Positions 56,257 through 64,000 of a stretch of 64,000 nucleotides of DNA are shown here, in pieces (the first letter of the stretch is position 1; each line of letters begins with the position of its first letter). The position numbers and the translations under genes are program-made. The notes under the pieces were generated by a model. The model saw only the letters and a program-made list of their open reading frames with translations. It was not told where the DNA came from and did not search any database. This DNA is from Styela clava (taxonomy: Eukaryota; Chordata; Ascidiacea; Stolidobranchia; Styelidae). The DNA is taken from positions 18,459,426-18,523,425 of the forward strand of contig NC_135263.1 in NCBI RefSeq assembly GCF_964204865.1, read 5' to 3'.

Positions 56257-56325
56257 CTGTAGTGTAGTGGTCATCACGTTTGCTTTACAAACGGCCCCGA
56301 ATGCGAACGGTCCGCATCGTTTTAA
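56257..56325 (+). pseudogene. tRNA-Val(TAC)-like pseudogene 3
   Basis: TTCTGTAGTGTAGTGGTCAT then CACGTTTGCTTTACAAACGG keeps the acceptor-proximal part, D arm and anticodon arm (TAC) of tRNA-Val. The variable and T regions (CCCCGAATGCGAACGGTCCG) do not contain GGTTCGA. Confidence 0.6.
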
Positions 56326-57274
56326 AATTAGTATTTATCTAGTAGTTAGTGTTGGGAATTATTTGAAAATTAGAATTTCCAGCGCAATCTCCTTTTTTAA
56401 CTTTGAGTGGTAGCGAGGGTGATTATTTTTTGCCCTAAAATCCGAAATTTTAAAACGAACCATTTTATGGCATTCAAAGTAAGACACAAAGTGGTAGGGA
56501 CGTCTCTTTCAACATTATTTTGCTCTATTCTAGAGCTATTCACTGATAATTGGCCGTTTTGGGGCTTACTATCAATTCATCCTCCAAATTAATCATCCGA
56601 TTTGGCAAAAATGCGCAATTGTATAGCCTGAAGAACTCCGCGGTGAAGTAAGTCTATAAAAGGGATTTTGACGTAACGTTAAAAGCATCCGTCATACGTC
56701 ATATAAATAAAAATTGGGTTGCCAAATTTTGCGCTGGCTACGCTCTTACCGATGTAAATAAAAAAGTCAATTATTACTGAAAACATCAATTCTTATCGAT
56801 ACTTGGAAGTATAAGATTGGGATTTGAAATTTGAAATTTGGGAAAACAAAAATGGAAAAAGTTCACACATTCATTTCTTGTAGAAACTAAGCATAAAGAA
56901 CAGACAGGCTATAAATGGGATGTTTTGTACAAAGCTTCCACCAACGCAAAATGAGAAAATTAGTAAGTATTCAGTTAGAAATGCATATTTCGCCGAACAT
57001 TACAATTTTTATTCATTCCGAACCATTTGGACAATTATAAATTTTTGATTTAAAGCATGGCAGGATTGTTTCTATCAAATCTTACATTTTATGTATTAGT
57101 GGCGGAGGCTTTGTACAAAAGATTCAATGAGAGTTCCCATAAGATTTAATAGCACGATCATGAATATTTTGCTATTTCGTGAAGTGAGAGATCTTTTGAA
57201 CCACGTTGGTAGAGAAATAAATGTATCAATATTTATATTCGACATATAAATGCGAAATGTATCTTGTATTACAG
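56326..57274. other. Stretch with a degenerate repeat related to 60.5 kb
   Basis: TTAGAAATGCATATTTCGCC and GTGGCGGAGGCTTTGTACAA with AAGATTCAATGA resemble 60478-60600 (TTAGAAATGCAGATTGCGC; GTGGCGGGAGCTTTGTGCAA). These could be shared intron and exon remnants of paralogous genes. Confidence 0.45.
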
Positions 57275-57429
57275 GCGGAGAAATTGTTTGCAATCCAATC
57301 GGTGAAGAATTAATTAATCTGACGGGCACAGCCACAAGGCAAACCAGCCTTCCTTTAATTTCATTTATTTTTATGCTCTTTCTGCTTTCTGCCACTAACC
57401 CTATCCTTTTTACACTAACACCTATCTGA
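57275..57429 (+). CDS. Terminal exon with GPI-anchor-like hydrophobic tail
   Basis: After GTATTACAG the frame reads GEIVCNPIGEELINLTGTAT, an NLT glycosylation site included, then a hydrophobic C-terminus (PLISFIFMLFLLSATNPILF) and TGA. A short polar stretch followed by 15-20 hydrophobic residues at the very end is typical of GPI-attachment signals. A paralogous terminal exon with the same phase lies at 60673. Upstream exons and the protein family are not recognised. Confidence 0.4.
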
Positions 57430-58380
57430 GTACCACGCCCTTTTGCCAGGTTACCAGTCCGTGTGGGTTATAAGATTACTAAATCGGGTATGCTGTCCAG
57501 TTAGTCTAGTTATCAAACATGGAATCATTTATTGATGCAATCCAGTGGTTTTGAGGTGTTTTTTTGTGAAGCATAATCCCAGTGGAACATTTAAGAGGCC
57601 CGAGAAATCCAATAGTGCGATAGTTTAGTTGTTTGAATAGTCGGCTAAATATAGCAAATATAATACTGAAGACACAAAATTATTTTTTATTCAAGTGTCG
57701 CAAGTTTTATAATAGTAGCGAATCTGAAAGGATTACAAGTTGGGTCGCGCGAGACTAACTTACTATACGTCCAACATGCGGTTGACTAAGTCGAGTATAT
57801 CATGTATTTTATAGTCTTTCTTGGCAGTTTAGTGTGGTGACCTGTAACTTTGTTCAGATACCGGTCTCCTTTATTTCTGAGTGAATGCGCGTGATGTTAC
57901 CAAGTTAGTTTTTTTTTAGCTCATTCTCTCATTGGACACTGAATACAAATGGATCTTTTATAAGTCAGTGTATTAAATATGCATTATCCAACTGGAGATC
58001 CAGAGTCCAGACCTCAGTGGTGCTTATATGAAGTTTATGTTTACCCTAAGCTAAACCCATTTAGGCACAAGTAAGCTTTACTTACTGCTTCAAGTTGGAA
58101 TGGGCCGGAATCGATTCTCTTATGTTCTTCCTTAGCTTGGAAAATTTGGAGAGAGCCTTCAAATGATCAATGAAATTGTGCATGAATTAACGAAATCCGA
58201 CAGTCGATGTTATGGTTGACACGAATCTTCCAACTGAGCCAAGTCGGGCCAATTTTCGTGCCAGTAAAATCTAGGCTAGCCCTACTCGCGGCCAAAGTTA
58301 TGAAGTTGAGCCCTAGTTTTTTGAAGCTGATGACTTTGTAAATGTTTAATCCATGGCTGCAAAAATTATATACCATGAGA
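57430..58380. other. Stretch without recognisable feature
   Basis: Nothing assigned on either strand. Confidence 0.35.
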
Positions 58381-58384
58381 TTTT

Positions 58385-58534
58385 TTCCGCCGGCAGTGGG
58401 AAAGCTTTAATAAGCCTATAATTTTAGGCATGTTTAACACAATTCTGGTAGTGTTAGCGACGCATCTTTGGTGTTCCACGAGATGACATAAAAAGTGCAA
58501 GTGTTCCGTGGCGAAAAAAGTTTGGGAAATGCTG
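58385..58534. mobile_element. Right end of a hAT-like element
   Basis: CCGTGGCGAAAAAAGTTTGG then GAAATGCTG is, inverted, CAGCATTTCCCAAACTTTTT, closely related to the terminus at 63679. The left end is not resolved. Confidence 0.5.
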
Positions 58535-58672
58535 GCTTGGGGTATGGGGAGCGGGAGGAAGCTGCCAGCAATCCTCTGGTACTAAATTATCCCCTACGGG
58601 ATTTGAACCTGTAATCTTAGGATATAGATCAAGCGTTTTCCTAAGGCTTAGCACGATGTGCCACTCAACGTG
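58535..58672 (-). mobile_element. tRNA-derived SINE head
   Basis: On the minus strand GTGGCACATCGTGCTAAGC fits a pol III A box and, about 50 bases on, ACAGGTTCAAATCCCGTAGG fits a B box. It abuts the hAT end on its 3' side, as if one inserted into the other. Confidence 0.5.
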
Positions 58673-60014
58673 TATACCCTTACCATCGGTGATGAAATCT
58701 CAGGATTGTCCTTCACGGTCGTACATACCTGTATCATGATCGTTCTTAACCAAGAGGTCTAATCTAGAAACAGACTCAAATTGGATCTAGGGTCTCCGCG
58801 ATCTATTCGTTTACTCCAAATGGCATTAATAAAATTTAAGAAGCAGCAAATACATCCGAGTTATAAAATAGAGTAGTTTCAATTCACTCATTAATATTGA
58901 TCGGTAAGTAACAATTTGATTTTGTTGCGTTCTCATTGTGGGTCTACGTCAATAACACCTCTTCACGAGCTCCATATCACCAAATATTTGAATGGTCTCG
59001 AATAGTTATCTATATATTTTATCAGTTGTTGTCGTCGGTATGCTTGAGCAGTCAATTATTTACTTCACATAGAATGTGATCAATGCTGTTGCTGATGTTA
59101 TGTCTCCGCCGTTTGGTTTGGGTGAAGAAATTACTATACAGCAGGCATCGAAAAAACGTCACGTTATGACCTCCCTTTTAACTACATCGCTGGCACGTTA
59201 TTGTATGAAAACTTAAAATTATTCTTAGCTGCGCATGTCAATGAGCTAAGATTTGTACGCCAATGCAGAGAATGGATGCGCTATATTGATATAACGTTAA
59301 ACTTATACACGCCGTTTTTCTTTCATTGAGTTATAGAAAGGTTACATTATTGATGGTATTCACGTGTGCGTTTACTCGACAAATATAAACAGACAAATAT
59401 AATGGAATTGCTTGATTATTTGTACTAAGCTCCCGTCACTGATGCAAAAATGTGTGATCTGAGATAAACACGCCTGTCACGTTTTATCTCTCACCTTAAC
59501 TGAATCATTACCATTTCTATTTAATTCGAGCGTTGGCGGGGTGTTGTTTTGGGGCGGGACTTGGTACAAAAGATACTGAGAATATTAATGTGAACTAGGT
59601 ATTATACGGTGTATGAAGCAAATACCAACCGTCATTTGCATTCTGGAACTTTGAGATCACGCGTAAGAAGCGTTATCGGCTCGCAACGACAATCTGGAGT
59701 AATTAAAGTAATCAGGTAATAACATTTGATTACAAACAACGAGCCTTTTTCGTCAAATAATTTTTCGCGGGAAGCCACAAGCGACATCGCTTTTAGCCAG
59801 TCACAAATGTTTGTGGTAGGATGGGGTTTGACTTTCCGTAGGATGTATGGATAGGCTGATTGTTGGGTTATGACAGTGAGTTCGAAACAATATTCAGGTG
59901 AGCTAAATGTTCTTTATACCTATTACTTTCATTGCTATTATATTGCTTTCATTTTACTATTGTATAAGGGGTAAATTAGAGGTTTTCGGGCCTAAACAAA
60001 GTGGAATTATTAAC
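58673..60014. other. Stretch without firm features
   Basis: A frame near 59085-59215 (NAVADVMSPPFGLGEEITIQ ...) reads like a protein for 45 codons but has no splice support. A GGGGCGGGACTTGGTACAAA at 59559 resembles the 57.1 and 60.57 kb remnants. Confidence 0.3.
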
Positions 60015-60111
60015 CTAATACAGAAGTACAGTTGATAGATGATTCTCTTTTGTATCGAACTCAGTAACAGCGGGTTTCATTGTATCGTCACAAATATGCC
60101 AAACTTTAAAG
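60015..60111 (-). CDS. Terminal exon, cytosolic-tail-like, minus strand
   Basis: After GTCATATAG the minus strand reads FKVWHICDDTMKPAVTEFDT then KENHLSTVLLY and TAG. The text is typical of a membrane-protein tail. No upstream exon identified. Confidence 0.3.
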
Positions 60112-60295
60112 CTATATGACAATATATACCTTATCATAATAAAAAACTCAAACGTAATACACTGATCTACGTAACTATGTAAGCTGCATTCAACTTGGTA
60201 CGCTTTACATGAATGTAATTCATAACTTTCAAAACTTTTGCAAATGTAGCGCAATTGTAATGTAGCGCAAATGTAGGCGAATTGAATTATTGTGA

Positions 60296-60411
60296 CCTCC
60301 TGAAGAATGCGCACCAAGATGGCGCACCACCTGAACTCGGGTTGTGTACCAGGTCAGGGTTCAGATTATTCGACATCTTGGTGCGCATACTTCAGGAGCA
60401 CCTATTATTGT
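60296..60411. mobile_element. Shortest palindromic MITE (GCTCCWGAAGT family)
   Basis: CTCCTGAAGAATGCGCACCA then AGATGG at the left pairs with CATCTTGGTGCGCATACTTC then AGGAGC at the right. Only about 60 bases, including GTGTACCAGGTCAGGGTT, lie between. It could fold into a long hairpin. Confidence 0.85.
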
Positions 60412-60672
60412 GTATAGATTGAATCTTTGTCCCTACCAACGTTCAAAACAAGGGAATGAGTAATTATCCAGTTTAAGTTAGAAATGCAGATTGCGCTGGG
60501 ATTCAAATTTTTAAATCATTACTAACCCCAAATGGATAATTAGTAATATTTCATTTTAAAACGTGGCGGGAGCTTTGTGCAAAAGATGCGATAGATTCAG
60601 TCCCACTGTCCATTGAATATGCTAGCGACAGTTCTGCGACAATTTATTTATCAATATTTTTCCTTTTTCCAG

Positions 60673-60749
60673 GTGCAGAAATATTAAAAGTTAAAGATTC
60701 AAAGACACAAAGTAACGAACGAGGAATATTACAAGTAATAATTATTTGA
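60673..60749 (+). pseudogene. Terminal exon paralogous to 57275-57429
   Basis: After TTTTTCCAG the frame reads AEILKVKDSKTQSNERGILQ then VIII and TGA, entered in the same phase as the 57.3 kb exon (GEIVCNPIGEELINL). The hydrophobic tail is lost. Confidence 0.35.
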
Positions 60750-60788
60750 ACATTTTATTTGACTTTCGACGCCTATTGATTCCTGTAT

Positions 60789-61108
60789 ACCACTGTTTTC
60801 GTTTAAAATGCTGAAAAATTCGATGCGAGCGCACCTCGTCTCAGTTTTTGCATTGTTATGCCACTTATTTGATTGTGTGTTTTCTCTCGAAATTGTAAGA
60901 AATATATTTATACAAGTTTTAATAATTGTCTTTCGATTCAAAAGTCCAATAAAGTAAGACCCACGTTCACGTTTAAAATGCTAAATAGTTCGATGCGAGC
61001 CAACATTGTTATGCCGCTTATTTGATCCTGTGCATTCTACGCGAAATTGTAAGATTTAGATTTTGCACGAGTTTCAATAATTGTGTTTCGAAGCAGAAGT
61101 CCAAAAAA
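60789..61108 (+). repeat. Tandem duplication of a signal-peptide exon region
   Basis: TTCGTTTAAAATGCTGAAAA..TTCGATGCGAGC ... GAAATTGTAAGA ... CAAGTTTTAATAATTGT recurs as CACGTTTAAAATGCTAAATA..TTCGATGCGAGC ... GAAATTGTAAGA ... CGAGTTTCAATAATTGT, offset about 171 bases. Confidence 0.8.
60808..60894 (+). CDS. Candidate first exon encoding a signal peptide
   Basis: ATG followed by 28 codons (KNSMRAHLVSVFALLCHLFD then CVFSLEI) ends at a consensus GTAAGA donor in phase 0. The hydrophobic core fits a secretory signal. The second tandem copy (from 60979) has a TGA after MPLI. The gene it starts is not identified; the terminal exon at 61811 is the nearest candidate partner on this strand but the link is unproven. 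Confidence 0.35.
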
Positions 61109-61810
61109 GTACTATATATATAGTCCCTTGTATCAAATTCTTGTACTCTCTTTGACCGCTAAAATTCGCTGCGCGCTTCCCTACGGTAGCGATCCCCAGT
61201 TTGCGATCACTACCGTGAAAAATGTGATAATGTTACTGATCTGAGATAATTAGTCATATACTCCATGAAACAGTTATAAAACTTTATTGGGTATTTTATT
61301 GTTATTGTGATATTTGCAATTTGTGCAGTGCAGGAAACTACACCTGATATGTATATATATATAAAGTATATATTTGAGAAATTTAATGGCAATCGCGGAG
61401 TATATTTTATTTGTCTAAATTTTCGAAGTTTTTGATTTCATGAAATTGAATGTCGAAATTTACCCGTTACGTATTTTATTAAAACTTACGTATGATTTTA
61501 GAAGAAAATATTCAAAAAAGAGTCTTACTCTAAGAATACAAAATGAAATACAATATGATAACTAACATATCATTTTAACTTAAGGATGTAATTTTGATGA
61601 AAATAGCGACATAGTTGAAAATGACTTAAATTGAATTACATAGTTGTTTTTTTGTATCTCTAGCATAAGCATAGCTTTGTAGTGTCTCTGTCAAATAATA
61701 TTTGAGTAAATAAACTACCTTAAAATGGCATAGTTGGCTCAACAAAATTTAGTTTAATTCAAATTTAGAATCGGCTTATACAAAATCACGACCTATATAT
61801 TGATTTTCAG
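61109..61810. other. Possible intron or intergenic stretch
   Basis: AT-rich, includes a (TA)n run near 61352. No exon identified. Confidence 0.3.
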
Positions 61811-61922
61811 CGTTTTGAAACACTGCTTGAAAGTCGGCAGGACAATTTATAATTGCACCGAAAGAAATTCGTCAAAAGCCAAGTTTTCATCACTGAGTGA
61901 GATGGAGGCCTATCAAGTCTGA
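61811..61922 (+). CDS. Terminal exon with AATAAA, unrecognised membrane-protein tail
   Basis: After TTGATTTTCAG the frame reads VLKHCLKVGRTIYNCTERNS then SKAKFSSLSEMEAYQV and TGA. AATAAA follows at about 61975. Ser/Lys-rich text ending in a possible C-terminal hydrophobic motif resembles a receptor tail. Family unknown. Confidence 0.4.
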
Positions 61923-61974
61923 AGAGCAAGTATGTAACCAAATCATTTGAAATCGTTCAATTTACATGTCTATA

Positions 61975-61980
61975 AATAAA
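61975..61980 (+). promoter_or_regulatory. Polyadenylation signal AATAAA
   Basis: About 53 bases after the stop codon of the exon at 61811-61922. Confidence 0.4.
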
Positions 61981-61989
61981 TGATATATT

Positions 61990-63678
61990 GTATTTTTTCG
62001 GGAAATCTACTAACAAATTATTACTTTCAATATATTGAGTATGAGCTTAGTTTTGTTTCGTCTATCAAATGAAATTTTCTTTTAATTACAACCTCAAAAC
62101 TTCATGATTTGCACAATTACCGGTTTTATTCTGGCTATTGAGTCGGCCCAGCGAAATGGGCGCGGGTCATATTTTAGAAATAAAAATAAGGCTTTTTTCG
62201 TTCCCGCCCAGTAGTCGAGACACGAGAATGCCTTACATTGATTTCTTTTTGTCAGTTTAGGCACCAATGCTCGCTAATACTTGTATATGGCAAAATCTGT
62301 TAAAACCATACCATGTTCATTTCGTATAATCGCGAAATTAACTGTTCTGTACTACAAATTTACTGTAGCAATATCCGGTGAATAATGGCGTAGTCACTAC
62401 AGCGCTGCACGTTCAGGGGCTAGCTGCTGTGTTGTCCCATCTGCTGTCGTTTCGTTTAATCGTCGAAACCGAAAGGCCAATAACTTTCTTGCAATGTCAG
62501 TTGATTTTAATATCATTAGGCCAGCATAAATAAAGGCGTTTCATCGCAATTAGGCGTCACGTTGTGATTACGACAAACAGTGAAATTTTTTCATAGTGAT
62601 ACTATAAGTTAATTCAGCAGTGTATATCTGCTGAGGAACTGAAAGGATTTGAACTATTCCTCTTAAGTGCAATTCGGGTAAAACACAACCCCACTTAACA
62701 ACCATGCAAATACTAAAACTTATTGTTTAACTTGTTGTTTATCATAGGGTGCCTATATATACACTAATATGCTTAATTTGTTTAAATCGTATAGGCCTGG
62801 CCTTTTTTATTAATCTGATGAGCGTTTTTGCCCAAATGGTAGTTCACACTAACTACCATACTATATAAAGTAATCAGGCTAATTTTCTAAATGTAACTGT
62901 GGCTCATCGTGACCTGCACGCTATGGTAGTAAAGAGTTGATGACCATGTCATTGATGTTCCCAACTAGTTCAAACTGGAATTGCTTCAAATTTCCAATAA
63001 TGATATTATCAGAGTGCGTCATACTAACTGTATTAAGATAGCCGTTAATCTTATATCTTAAAGAACTCGTGTTCTAACTAAAATTTACAAATACGATACT
63101 GTGTAAATTAGAGACATGATTTAGATTTAGAGACATGGAAATATGTGTCATATTTTCCCTATTGTTAGTGCAGGTCACGTCATGTTATGCCTAATCATGT
63201 GTATTAAGAAGAATTCAATTAATATAAACTCTCCTACATAATCTCTACTGAACGGTGTTAGTTAGATCTTTAAGATCAACTGAAAAATCCCCCTCCCCCA
63301 ACTAAGACCAACTGTAGAATCTCCCTCCCTAACTAAGACCATCTAATAACCTCAACCTTATACCAAAATATTAGTCCATGTCAAATGAAGAATCAACTGG
63401 TATTCACCTGGTCAAAGAAGGGGTGATTCTTCAGTTGATCCGATCTTTCATATACGGCACTCACCGTCAATATGAGCTCTTAACTAGTTAAGATTTAGAT
63501 AATGAGATACAACATAGCACACTTGACAGATCATTTATCACACTGACAGATCAAATATAATTTATATGATGTGTTGCAATATTATACACTGACAAAAATA
63601 TTTGTAATTTTGGGGGAAATCTGTGAATAATTTATCAATGAACTGAAAATTAATATTTTTATTTCTATGTATCTAAAG
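61990..63678. other. Stretch without recognisable gene
   Basis: It contains short internal repeats: ACTAAGACCA with CTCCCTCC (63282-63352) and CACTGACAGATCA (63520-63560). No exon assigned. Confidence 0.35.
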
Positions 63679-64000
63679 CAGCGTTTCCCAACCTTTCTTG
63701 GTCGCGGACTGTTTTCTCGAGGGTGAAAACCTTTGCGGACTCAAAGAGCGTCTATTGCAATCGTACTCTGTGTGAAGAAGCAATAAAACCGATCACAACA
63801 TTAAAATTTCAAAATCGGAAATTCGCCTCAATTAGGCGTTCGGTAAAAGAGTCGACTTTTTTAGTGTATAATGGCCGTTTCTATTGCACAATATTCAGTC
63901 CATGAGTTAAAATGTCTTTCTATTTTAATTTATTGTGTTCATAGTAACTTGCGGTTGCGTCGACTTATGACAAGATGAAAGCATTACTTCTTTAAAATGC
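63679..64000 (+). mobile_element. Left end of a hAT element running off the window
   Basis: CAGCGTTTCCCAACCTTTCT then TGGTCGCGGAC is a hAT-type terminus with a GCGGAC subterminal repeat. The rest lies beyond the window. Confidence 0.55.

Noticed and set aside
1..64000. A variant genetic code in which TGA is read through
   Set aside because: Intact genes (MRH copies, PLC-gamma 3' exons) use normal stops, frameshifts also occur, and TAA/TAG breaks are seen too.
1..64000. CRISPR arrays, operons, Shine-Dalgarno sites or other prokaryotic features
   Set aside because: Short exons with GT-AG introns and AATAAA signals show animal nuclear DNA; no spaced identical short repeats of the CRISPR type were seen.

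Overview
This is an AT-rich animal (eukaryotic) genome window. Coding sequence is carried on short exons with GT-AG introns, and DNA transposon debris is abundant. The gene families (PLC-gamma, a DFPase-like beta-propeller, mannose-6-phosphate-receptor-type proteins, a possible C-type lectin) and the hAT and BEL/Pao elements fit a soft-bodied marine invertebrate. A tunicate is my best guess, but the sequence alone does not prove it.

Layout. 0-1.4 kb: a 714-718 bp segmental tandem duplication of exon-like modules. 1.8-5.5 kb: mariner-type and hAT-type MITEs, a minisatellite and a decayed three-exon minus-strand gene. 5.9-7.7 kb: remains of a type II membrane protein with a C-type-lectin-like exon. 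7.9-9.9 kb: an unrecognised secreted-looking gene fragment and an inverted paralogous exon. 11.0-12.6 kb: a DFPase/SMP-30-type propeller gene with frame breaks. 13.2-15.1 kb: palindromic tandem repeats and a decayed frame. 15.8-28.9 kb: mostly mobile DNA (tRNA-derived SINE, hAT elements, a truncated BEL/Pao retrotransposon). 29.2-31.3 kb: a terminal exon, a 1.8 kb repeat and a 59-bp hAT remnant.

33.3-50.6 kb is the most gene-rich part. It holds three tandem relatives of the cation-dependent mannose-6-phosphate receptor (MRH domain) family: two apparently intact (227 and 225 codons) and one orphan first exon. Between copies 2 and 3 lies the 3' half of a PLC-gamma gene (nSH2, cSH2, SH3, split PH, Y box, C2, coiled coil). 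Its N-terminal half is missing and it carries one stop and two frameshifts. One of its introns holds a hAT element that itself contains a second hAT element, each with a perfect 8-bp target duplication.

51-64 kb: a second copy of the 1.8 kb repeat, interrupted by a TTAA-flanked piggyBac-like insertion; three tRNA-Val-like pseudogenes; and several isolated first or last exons of membrane or secreted proteins.

Two themes run through the window. Many conserved exons carry frame breaks while the two MRH genes do not, so either pseudogenes are common here or the assembly has local indel errors. A palindromic MITE family recurs at least seven times and hosts or flanks other insertions.
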